A stretch of DNA of 64,000 nucleotides, taken from contig VYDB01000015.1 in NCBI GenBank assembly GCA_009843635.1, positions 48,918-112,917 of the forward strand. Direction: 5' to 3'. The notes beneath the pieces are model-generated. The model worked only from the letters and a program-made list of their open reading frames with translations. It had not been told where the DNA came from and did not search any database. Shown piece by piece: positions 29,462 to 36,317 of the stretch. This stretch comes from Gammaproteobacteria bacterium (GTDB taxonomy: Bacteria > Pseudomonadota > Gammaproteobacteria > Pseudomonadales > Azotimanducaceae). Every line of letters starts with the position of its first letter. Position 1 is the stretch's first letter. The position numbers and the translations under genes are program-made.

Positions 29462-30733
29462 ATGGACTTTGACATTCCACAGGACTTGGCCCACTACTTG
29501 AAGGAACTCGATGACTTCATAGAACGCGAGATCAAGCCGCTCGAGGAGCGCGACGACAACATCCGCTTCTTTGACCACCGCCGCGAGGATGCCCGCACCG
29601 ACTGGGAGCGGGGCGGGCTGCCCAACGAGGGTTGGGAGGCGCTCCTGCACGAGGCGCGACGGCGAGCCGACGCGGCAGGCCACTACCGTTACGCGTCTCC
29701 CAAAGAGTATGGCGGACGGGAGGGCACCAACCTCGACATGGCCATCATCCGCGAGCATTTGGCCGTCAAGGGCTTGGGCCTGCACAACGATTTGCAAACC
29801 GAGCACTCCATCGTCGGCAACAACGTCGGCCTGCTGCTGATGATCCTCTACGGCACCGAGGAGCAAAAGGCCGAGTGGATCGATGACTTGGCGGAGGGAC
29901 GACGCGGCTTCGCCTTCGGCATCACGGAGCCGGAACATGGTTCGGACGCCACCCACATGGAAACCAACGCCTATCGGGATGGCGATGAGTGGGTCATCAA
30001 CGGCGCCAAGACCTGGAACACCGGCATTCACAAGGCCAAGTACGACATGATCATGGCCCGCACCGCTGGCAAGGCCGGGGACGGGGAGGGCATCACCGCC
30101 TTCCTGACGCCCACCGATTCCGAAGGCTTCAAGATCGAGGAAATGCTCTGGACCTTCAACATGCCCACCGACCACGGGCGCATTTCCTTGAAGGACGTTC
30201 GGGTGCCCCATGGCGCGATCTTCGGCGGCGAGGGCAGGGGGCTGCAGATCGTGCAGCACTTCTTCAACGAGAACCGCATTCGCCAAGCGGCCTCCAGCCT
30301 AGGTGCGGCGCAATTCTGCATCAACGAATCCGTGCGTTACGCCACCCAACGCAAGCCCTTCGGCAAGCCGCTTTCCGCCAACCAAGGCATCCAGTTCCCG
30401 CTCGTGGAGCTGCAGACCCAGTGCGAGATGCTCCGCGCCCTAATCCACAAGACCGCGTGGCTGATGGACAAGCACGGCGCCTTCTCCCAATCCGACAAGG
30501 TATCGATGTGCAACTACTGGTCGAACCGGCTCTGCTGCGAATCGGCTGACCGGGCCATGCAGGTGCACGGCGGCCTCGGCTACTCCCGGCACAAGCCCTT
30601 CGAGCACATCTACCGCCACCACCGCCGCTACCGCATTACCGAGGGCGCGGAGGAGATCCAGATGCGCCGCGTGGCAGGCTACATGTTCGGCTACATGAAG
30701 CAGCGGGCGCCGAAGGGAGTGCGGGAAGGGTAG
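29462..30733 (+). CDS. Acyl-CoA dehydrogenase
   Basis: A 423-residue flavoprotein. FAFGITEPEHGSDATHMETNA is the flavin/substrate motif of acyl-CoA dehydrogenases, WVINGAKTWNTGIHKAKYD follows it, and QVHGGLGYSRHKPFEHIYR with RITEGAEEIQMRRVAGYM forms the C-terminal bundle, where the catalytic glutamate of many members sits. It introduces a 2,3 double bond into an acyl-CoA and gives electrons to ETF. The ribosome site GGGAGGACC precedes ATG 29462. It ends nine bases from the convergent AAA+ gene. The chain specificity cannot be read. Confidence 0.9.
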   Translation: MDFDIPQDLAHYLKELDDFIEREIKPLEERDDNIRFFDHRREDARTDWERGGLPNEGWEALLHEARRRADAAGHYRYASPKEYGGREGTNLDMAIIREHLAVKGLGLHNDLQTEHSIVGNNVGLLLMILYGTEEQKAEWIDDLAEGRRGFAFGITEPEHGSDATHMETNAYRDGDEWVINGAKTWNTGIHKAKYDMIMARTAGKAGDGEGITAFLTPTDSEGFKIEEMLWTFNMPTDHGRISLKDVRVPHGAIFGGEGRGLQIVQHFFNENRIRQAASSLGAAQFCINESVRYATQRKPFGKPLSANQGIQFPLVELQTQCEMLRALIHKTAWLMDKHGAFSQSDKVSMCNYWSNRLCCESADRAMQVHGGLGYSRHKPFEHIYRHHRRYRITEGAEEIQMRRVAGYMFGYMKQRAPKGVREG

Positions 30734-30742
30734 TGCTGACAA

Positions 30743-31930
30743 TCACGCAGGCGGCAGTCTCGGAAGCACCCGCCGCAGGTACTCGTCGAACAGCGGCACG
30801 GTGAAGCCGGTGTCGCCGTGGGCGGGGCTGTAAATCATGCCCTTTTCGATGAGCTTGGCTCGAGTGGGCGCGACGGTCCCTACGCCTTTAGCGAGGATCC
30901 TACTGATTTCCCCGGAACGATGTGGCCCTGGACCGAGTTCCGCCATGGCCCGCAAGTAGCGCTTTTCGGAGGGGGCAAGCCGGTCGAAGCGGGCGCGGAA
31001 AAAACTGGCGTCAAGTTCCGCAGTGGCCTGCGCCGTGGCTGTGAAGACATCTTGTGCCGTGATTGGGGACTGCTCAGCGCAATCCCAACTGTGCTTGCCC
31101 CACTCTTGAAGGAAGTAGGGGTAGCACTGCGTATGCCGGACGATGTCCGAGAGGGCATCGGGATGGAAGGCCACGTTCCGCTCCTTGGCTGGCGCCTCAA
31201 GGGCGTATCGGGCCGCGTCCTCCGACAGTGCGCCTATTTCGGGAAAGCTAAACAGCCTTTCGGCATAGGTCTTCGCTGCCGCCGCGTGGGCCACCAGTTG
31301 GGGCAGCCCGGCACCGACCAAGGTAACCGGGAGTTGCCTCTGGGCAGAGCGGTGAAGTGCGACGATTAGGGCGGCAAGCTGTTTTTCCTCAACGTACTGC
31401 AACTCGTCGATAAACAGGGCGACCGCAGTGTTCTGGGATTGTGCGGCTTCGCCTACGGCGGTGAGCAGATCGCTGAGATCGAAGTCCAAGTGCCCGCTGT
31501 CCGCTATCCCCGGCTCGCCTTCGATATCGATGCCGATGCTGATGTCGCCGAAATTGACCTTCATTGCCTGTACAAATCCGGCCAATGCACTGAGCGCTCG
31601 CTTTGCGGCATCCCCGGCGGCCGCTCGACGGCTCATCTTCACGAGGGCGCTGTGCAGAGGCGCGGCCAGCAAGCCGGGCAGTGAGCGATCCTCCGGCGCT
31701 TCGAGCAGTAGGGCAGTGAAGCCCCGGCATTCCGCATCCCGGCAAATGCGGTTCAAGAGCACCGTCTTGCCGACGCCCCGAAGCCCCACCATGAGCAGGC
31801 TCTTCGCCGCTAAGCCGTTTCGGATGCGATCCAAAGCAACGGCGGAGTCTTCGATGAGGTCATCGCGTCCGGCCAGTTCCGGCGGGGGAGTGCCGGCCCC
31901 GGGGGCGTAAGGATTGGTTCGGGCGTCCAT
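30743..31930 (-). CDS. AAA+ ATPase with C-terminal winged-helix-like domain
   Basis: A 395-residue ATPase. Walker A is GLRGVGKT at residues 49-56 and Walker B is ALFIDELQ at 171-178. The C-terminal roughly 80 residues (RLAPSEKRYLRAMAELGPG and later) look like a winged helix, as in archaeal-type ATPases and ORC/Cdc6-like proteins. This combination is widespread in bacteria under names such as ATP-binding protein or AAA family ATPase, with unclear roles. The gene is convergent with the acyl-CoA dehydrogenase gene. An AT-rich, repeat-bearing region lies directly upstream. No obvious effector gene is coupled to it. A DNA-binding or regulatory ATPase is my inference. Confidence 0.75.
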   Translation of the reverse strand: MDARTNPYAPGAGTPPPELAGRDDLIEDSAVALDRIRNGLAAKSLLMVGLRGVGKTVLLNRICRDAECRGFTALLLEAPEDRSLPGLLAAPLHSALVKMSRRAAAGDAAKRALSALAGFVQAMKVNFGDISIGIDIEGEPGIADSGHLDFDLSDLLTAVGEAAQSQNTAVALFIDELQYVEEKQLAALIVALHRSAQRQLPVTLVGAGLPQLVAHAAAAKTYAERLFSFPEIGALSEDAARYALEAPAKERNVAFHPDALSDIVRHTQCYPYFLQEWGKHSWDCAEQSPITAQDVFTATAQATAELDASFFRARFDRLAPSEKRYLRAMAELGPGPHRSGEISRILAKGVGTVAPTRAKLIEKGMIYSPAHGDTGFTVPLFDEYLRRVLPRLPPA

Positions 31931-31938
31931 TTATGTGG

Positions 31939-32027
31939 AAGTTAACCCAAGTTATCTAAAATCGCAAAACTTGAGTTAGAGCACAAATTGACTAAAGTTA
32001 TCCGAGATTATCCAAATTCGATAACTT
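31939..32027. repeat. AT-rich region with short direct and inverted repeats (AAGTTATC family)
   Basis: AAGTTAAC at 31939 and AAGTTATC at 31949 are spaced exactly ten bases. AAGTTATC at 31995 and AGATTATC at 32005 are again spaced ten bases. GATAACTT at 32020-32027 is the inverted copy, forming with 31995-32002 an inverted repeat with a 17-base spacer. Bases 31931-32030 contain only 31 G+C in 100, far below the surrounding genes. The array lies just upstream of the AAA+ gene and behind the cupin gene. One helical turn between copies suggests binding of a protein on one face of DNA. I read it as operator or promoter DNA. Confidence 0.6.
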
Positions 32028-32097
32028 TTACCGCCTCCTATTCCTCAACTGTTTCCGAAGTCGATATGGGGCCATTTGAGACTGAGATGCAAACCCG

Positions 32098-33186
32098 CTA
32101 CAGCACCGCACCTTCGCTGCCCAGCGGTGCCCAAGCCAGCAGTGAGGCGTCGTGGGGGAACTCGTTGCGCACCAGTTCCGTGCCGGCGGCGTCGGCCATT
32201 TGCTTGTACTGCATCCAGGAGAGCACCGCCGTGATGGGGGTGTCGCGGCCCTCGTCGAACTGCACCGGACCATAGACGTTGGCGGTGTAGATCAGGTCGT
32301 CCTCGCCGATACGTTGGGTGGCGTCGTGGCGGGCGCCAGCCGGTTCGTAGAACCAAGTGCCGGGGCCGTAGCCCTGCGGGGGGCCAGCCCGGTAGCCGAT
32401 GTTCCCGGAGAGCACCATGAAGTCCGCAGCACCCAAGTGGTAGTGGGGCGCTGCCACGCCGTTGTGGCGCACGATCAGGGAGACCACGCCGGTTTCCTCA
32501 CTGACCCGCAGCACCTTGAGGCCGAGGTCCGGGGTGTCGGGATTGATCGACCAAGGCACTCGCCGGGTGTCGATGAAGTGCGGGTGGACGGCTCGTTCCT
32601 CGCTGGCCGCGACTGCTTCCGCGGCACGCACCAACTCACCCGCATCACTGCCGGCAATCGCCAGGGGTTCCGGCGGGCCTTGGTAGGCGGGTGGCCGGGG
32701 CTGCATGCACTCGGCCAGCGTATTGGGCACTAGGGTAACGCCGCGCGCTTGGGCGGCGGCCTGGATGTCCAAGCTGGTGAGGACGCTGGTCACTGATCGC
32801 CCGTCCTCGCCCAGAAAGGCCACCGGGCCGTAGAAGTTGGCCAGAAACTCGGTGTCCTCATCGGCCGTCAGTCCATCGATCTTGGCATTGGCGGGCACGT
32901 AGCCCCAGACGCCGGGGGTCAAATCGCCCGTCAGCAGATCGTCCGCATAGGTCATGTGGCCCGAGAGCACCATCAGGTCCATGGCACCGAGATGCACCAG
33001 CCCGTTCAGTTTGCTGCCTTGGGCCAAGCGCGCCACCGTGCTGAACATCCCGCTCTCGTAGCTGGCGCGCAGAGGCTTGATGGACAGGCCCGGCGCTTGG
33101 GGCAGGTCGATCCAAGGGATGTGGTTGGTGTCCACACCGCCTTCGATGCCAGTGGGATTGAAATCCGGGTTGTAGCCGATGCTCAT
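32098..33186 (-). CDS. Tandem cupin-domain protein (dihydroxyacetophenone dioxygenase/ChrR-like)
   Basis: A 362-residue protein made of two cupin domains. Each carries the same core, LGAMDLMVLSGHMTY in the first half and LGAADFMVLSGNIGYR in the second, showing internal duplication. The second domain has an HxH metal site (APHYHLG) and a later His (GARHDAT), so it can hold a metal. The first has only VHLG and AKIDG at these places and looks metal-free. Related single-domain proteins include 2,4'-dihydroxyacetophenone dioxygenase and the sensor part of ChrR. ATG 33186 has a strong ribosome site (GAGGAAGGAAG). It is divergent from the secreted-protein gene at 33358. Confidence 0.78.
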   Translation of the reverse strand: MSIGYNPDFNPTGIEGGVDTNHIPWIDLPQAPGLSIKPLRASYESGMFSTVARLAQGSKLNGLVHLGAMDLMVLSGHMTYADDLLTGDLTPGVWGYVPANAKIDGLTADEDTEFLANFYGPVAFLGEDGRSVTSVLTSLDIQAAAQARGVTLVPNTLAECMQPRPPAYQGPPEPLAIAGSDAGELVRAAEAVAASEERAVHPHFIDTRRVPWSINPDTPDLGLKVLRVSEETGVVSLIVRHNGVAAPHYHLGAADFMVLSGNIGYRAGPPQGYGPGTWFYEPAGARHDATQRIGEDDLIYTANVYGPVQFDEGRDTPITAVLSWMQYKQMADAAGTELVRNEFPHDASLLAWAPLGSEGAVL

Positions 33187-33253
33187 GTTCTTCCTTCCTC
33201 ACATTGGTGCTTATTCACTCTTAACCTTATGCCGATTCAGCCTAGAGTCAAGG

Positions 33254-33293
33254 CGTGCGCCGGTGGCGCACGTGCGAGTTGCTTCGCAACTCG
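33254..33293. repeat. Two adjacent perfect hairpins in a divergent promoter region
   Basis: CGTGCGCC/GGCGCACG around a GGT loop occupies 33254-33272. CGAGTTGC/GCAACTCG around a TTC loop occupies 33275-33293, with two bases between the structures. They sit in the 171-base space between the divergent cupin and secreted-protein genes, about 65 bases before the latter's start. There is no T-run, so they are not standard terminators. They may be a REP-like element or a 5' leader structure. Confidence 0.6.
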
Positions 33294-33357
33294 GCGCATG
33301 AGAATGGATTGTTCCGTTAAACTATCCACCCAACTCCCAGAAAAACGGAGGAAGCCC

Positions 33358-33726
33358 ATGAAGATCGCCAAAACCCTTGCCGTTTTCTTGTTCCTTGCCG
33401 TCATGCCGGCCTTGGAGGGGGAAGCGCAGCAGAGGCCCCCTTGGATGCAGCCTGATGTGGTCAAGGCGGCGGTGGACATTGGCATGACCGATGAGCAATT
33501 GGCCCAGTTTCGCAGCCATGTGGCGGAGTTCATGGATGGCCGCATGAAGGCGTTCAACAACCTGATGCGCCGCAACAACGTCACTAACATGGATCGCAAA
33601 ATGAAGTCCCGGACCAAAAAGCTTAAGCGCCGCATGGACGAGCAAATGAGCGAGCTTCTTACCGAGGAGCAGTACCCCAGGTACGAGATTTACCGGGATT
33701 TGCTCATGTCCAAGTTCAGGATCTAG
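33358..33726 (+). CDS. Small secreted protein, Spy/CpxP-like helical
   Basis: A 122-residue protein. ATG 33358 has an excellent ribosome site (ACGGAGGAAG), and residues 1-23 form a clear signal peptide ending GEA. The mature part is short, basic and mostly helical, with MTDEQ near residue 43 and LTEEQ near 101. These resemble the LTxxQ motifs of periplasmic chaperones of the Spy/CpxP/ZraP group. The open frame extends much further upstream on the opposite side of the cupin gene, but that part is not meaningful. A periplasmic stress or metal-binding role is plausible but not shown. The luciferase-like gene follows 60 bases later on the same strand. Confidence 0.65.
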   Translation: MKIAKTLAVFLFLAVMPALEGEAQQRPPWMQPDVVKAAVDIGMTDEQLAQFRSHVAEFMDGRMKAFNNLMRRNNVTNMDRKMKSRTKKLKRRMDEQMSELLTEEQYPRYEIYRDLLMSKFRI

Positions 33727-33786
33727 CCCGAACGTCCTACCGCTCCGACCTCTTCTTTCACTTGGTTTTCCTTAAGGAAGCCCACT

Positions 33787-34659
33787 ATGGCCGCATTTGG
33801 ATTGGTTATGTTCCCCACCGACTATGCCATCGCGCCGGCGAAGCTTGCCGAGGCGGCGGAGGCGAGGGGGTTCGACGCGCTGTTCTTCCCGGAGCACACC
33901 CACATACCGGCAAGCCGCCTGTCCCCTTGGCCTGGCGGCGCCGACCTCCCCAAGGCGTATTGGCACACCCACGACCCCTTTGTTGCCTTGGGCATGGCGG
34001 CGTCGGTCACCACAACGCTGCGTTTGGGCACAGGCATTAGCCTAGTCACCGAGCGGGACCCCATCCTCATGGCCAAGCAGGCGGCCACCTTGGACCACTT
34101 ATCCGGCGGGCGGCTGCTGCTTGGCGTGGGCGCGGGTTGGAACGCTGAGGAGATGGGCAACCACGGCGTCGAATTCGCCAACCGCTGGAAAGTTCTCCGC
34201 GAACGAGTGTTGGCCATGCGGCGCATCTGGTCGGATGAGGAAGCGGAGTTCCACGGTGAGTTCGTGGACTTCGATCCGATCTGGTCCTACCCCAAGCCAG
34301 CGCAACCCGGTGGTCCGAAGGTGTTGCTGGGCGCTTCCTCCCGCTGGACATGGCGGCGCATTGCCGAGTACGGGGATGGTTGGTTCCCTATCTACCAGGA
34401 CGCCGCCCGGGCCGCAGCCTCCGGGCCCGTTGACTATGCGGCGGGCATCCAAGCCACCCGGGACGCTTGGGCGGAGGCTGGACGCGCTGGCGAACCCGAC
34501 TTCACCATCTTCGGCGTTGGCCCCGAGCAGGGCCTAGCCGAATCCCTGTTCGAGATGGGCTTCAACCGCGTGGTGTTCGGCCTGCCGCCTGCGCAAGTCG
34601 ACGTGGTGCTGCCGATGCTCGACCGCTACGCGGCGATTGCCTCAGCTATCAAGGGATAG
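33787..34659 (+). CDS. Luciferase-like monooxygenase, LLM-class F420/FMN-dependent oxidoreductase
   Basis: A 290-residue TIM-barrel protein. The N-terminus (FGLVMFPTDYAIAPAKLAEAAEARGFDALFFPEHTHIP) is typical of the Rv2161c-like LLM subgroup, and LDHLSGGRLLLGVGAGWNAEEMGNHG is the central flavin/deazaflavin segment. Members in actinobacteria use F420, while other proteobacterial members may use FMNH2. The reaction is unknown. A ribosome site (TTAAGGAAG) stands before ATG 33787. It ends 63 bases before the convergent nuclease cassette. Confidence 0.85.
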   Translation: MAAFGLVMFPTDYAIAPAKLAEAAEARGFDALFFPEHTHIPASRLSPWPGGADLPKAYWHTHDPFVALGMAASVTTTLRLGTGISLVTERDPILMAKQAATLDHLSGGRLLLGVGAGWNAEEMGNHGVEFANRWKVLRERVLAMRRIWSDEEAEFHGEFVDFDPIWSYPKPAQPGGPKVLLGASSRWTWRRIAEYGDGWFPIYQDAARAAASGPVDYAAGIQATRDAWAEAGRAGEPDFTIFGVGPEQGLAESLFEMGFNRVVFGLPPAQVDVVLPMLDRYAAIASAIKG

Positions 34660-34722
34660 TTGGCCGCATTGGGGGTCACGTGGAGTGGCCGGCAGAAGTC
34701 GATGGAAGTGCGAGACGGAACG

Positions 34723-35355
34723 TCATCCTTGAACGAGGCTTCCCACCGCGGCTAGGAAACTCGTGGCGGCTTGGTGAAGAGGGGCGAGATCGATCGTGCC
34801 GTCATCCTGAATGCAACCGATGTCGTCGTGTGTGTAGTACCAGCCTTGCTCATCGGGCATTTTCCAGCTCTCACCGAATTTGGTTGCGGCGTCCGAAAGC
34901 TCAAGACCATCCTCGGGCCAGATGCCAATGCCCAGCTGCACATATCGATCGTCAATCATGACTACGCCCGATTCGAGTCCCTCGAATCCGAACTGACCGT
35001 CGCTAACGTCGAAGTAACACCACAGATACTTGTTCTTCCAGACTGAGTGCGTGTCGAGCTTTACCGACGACTCTGTCGGGTTTGCTGGCTTATTCGCTGC
35101 CCAGTGAAAACCATTCTTGCGCAAGGTTGGGGGCCAGATCGCATTCCATAGGTCGATCAAAAAAATCGAGTAGTCACTGCGCACTTGGTGCGCCGCAAGC
35201 ACCGCCCTGTGGAATCCGGGCAAATCCTTCCACTCAATGTCAGCGGGGAGGTTTAGCTTGTTGTTGTCCGCAGAATCCAATAGGTGATCCACTGCTGTTC
35301 GAACTGCTGTGTCGTTGCGATAAGTCCGATAACTCTCCGGTATCTCGAAAGGCAT
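34723..35355 (-). CDS. Unknown tryptophan-rich protein, partner of the nuclease gene
   Basis: A 210-residue protein from ATG 35355, chosen because AGGAGA at 35365-35370 lies nine bases upstream. An alternative ATG at 35439 would overlap the nuclease gene by 41 bases. I recognise no family. It contains nine Trp residues, is acidic and soluble, with no signal peptide or membrane helix, and has segments such as RSDYSIFLIDLWNAIW and a strand-rich second half (KNKYLWCYFDVSDGQFGFEG). It follows the PD-(D/E)XK nuclease gene after 43 bases on the same strand, so the two are surely co-transcribed. Inhibitor, specificity subunit or unrelated cargo are all possible. Confidence 0.6.
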   Translation of the reverse strand: MPFEIPESYRTYRNDTAVRTAVDHLLDSADNNKLNLPADIEWKDLPGFHRAVLAAHQVRSDYSIFLIDLWNAIWPPTLRKNGFHWAANKPANPTESSVKLDTHSVWKNKYLWCYFDVSDGQFGFEGLESGVVMIDDRYVQLGIGIWPEDGLELSDAATKFGESWKMPDEQGWYYTHDDIGCIQDDGTIDLAPLHQAATSFLAAVGSLVQG

Positions 35356-35364
35356 GTGTCCCAC

Positions 35365-35370
35365 TCTCCT
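35365..35370 (-). promoter_or_regulatory. Ribosome-binding site of the partner gene
   Basis: AGGAGA read on the minus strand, nine bases before ATG 35355 and 28 bases after the nuclease stop codon. It decides the start of the downstream gene over the overlapping upstream ATG. Confidence 0.55.
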
Positions 35371-35398
35371 GTTCAGTGCTCGAAGACAACGGCCAATG

Positions 35399-36271
35399 TC
35401 AGCCGGTTTGGTCCCATAGAGTTCTGCGGAATCCAGCATATTCGGGGTTATCGTGTTCGTCCCGCAGGAAGCGCTCATATGCGACCAACAGACCGTGCCA
35501 TTCCATCCAGCGCCACTCTTGATTGCGTTGTAGCGATTGGTCAGTGCGACGGGTAAGGCGCGGCGAAACAACCACCAGCCATCGACGCTCGCTCGGGATG
35601 GCCATCTTCTTGTCAAGGTACTCCCGATAGCTGGGCAACTGGCCGGGAGTGACGTCGTGGCCCCGACCGAGCTTGGCTTCGATTGCGACTGCATAACTCT
35701 CTTTCATGGAATCCTGCCATTCGATCAGCAGATCAATGCGCTTGCGTTTCGAGGTCGGCGCTTCTGCCGTCACTTTGACACTATTGATATCGTTGTCGTT
35801 GCTCAATTTCATGGCGCCCAAGGCTTTCAATAACGCGCAAACTCGTTCCTTCCGCAGGGTTGGGTCTGGAGCGTCCAGAAAATGAGCGAGGCCCTTTGTC
35901 AGTTGAGGCTCGGTAAACTCTACCCAGCCGACAGGAGTTTCTGATCGGAATAGGTGTAGCCGCCTGTGCAGTGCAAAAACCGAACCAATAGCCGACAGTC
36001 CTAGGCTCCAATCCACCCTCTCAACGAATCGGAGCGTCCCCCTCCTAATGGCCACCGCCACGGAATCGGATCGACCATCGCCGATGCGCATGAGAACCTG
36101 ACAGGTTTCGTCAGACCAGTCCGGCGATCGCCAGCCGAGCGCATTGTTTCGAATTGCCCTTGTCAGCGGATCGGAGCACGAGTCGGCGATCAAGTGCAAA
36201 TCAGCGGCACTAAACGTGGAACTCGCATTCCCTAGCGGGATCGCGATCCGTTCCAATTCTGCCTTCTTCAT
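35399..36271 (-). CDS. PD-(D/E)XK nuclease-superfamily protein
   Basis: A 290-residue protein. The nuclease core is visible: Glu121 in the helix segment FTEPQLTKGLAHFLD, Asp180 in RIDLLIEW, Glu198 and Lys200 in AVAIEAKLG, then Gln211 and Tyr215 in QLPSYREYL. This order (E, D-ExK, QxxxY) matches PDDEXK_4-like families found in defence and mobile contexts. The N-terminal 110 residues have no recognised domain. Sampled G+C in the cassette (31 of 60 at 35341-35400) is lower than in the neighbouring luciferase-like gene (40 of 60 at 34321-34380), suggesting transfer. Nuclease activity is inferred only from these residues. Confidence 0.72.
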   Translation of the reverse strand: MKKAELERIAIPLGNASSTFSAADLHLIADSCSDPLTRAIRNNALGWRSPDWSDETCQVLMRIGDGRSDSVAVAIRRGTLRFVERVDWSLGLSAIGSVFALHRRLHLFRSETPVGWVEFTEPQLTKGLAHFLDAPDPTLRKERVCALLKALGAMKLSNDNDINSVKVTAEAPTSKRKRIDLLIEWQDSMKESYAVAIEAKLGRGHDVTPGQLPSYREYLDKKMAIPSERRWLVVVSPRLTRRTDQSLQRNQEWRWMEWHGLLVAYERFLRDEHDNPEYAGFRRTLWDQTG

Positions 36272-36317
36272 TGTTCAGCCGATCCGGTACGCTCCGCCGA
36301 GGTCGCCTTCCCGGAGA

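Noticed and set aside
31949..32020. TTATCC-type 9-mers resembling DnaA boxes in the AT-rich repeat region, suggesting an origin
   Set aside because: The best copy (TTATCCAAA at 32009) differs from TTATCCACA by one base and the others by two or more; dnaA, dnaN, gyrB, repA and partition genes are absent, so the repeats fit an operator better.
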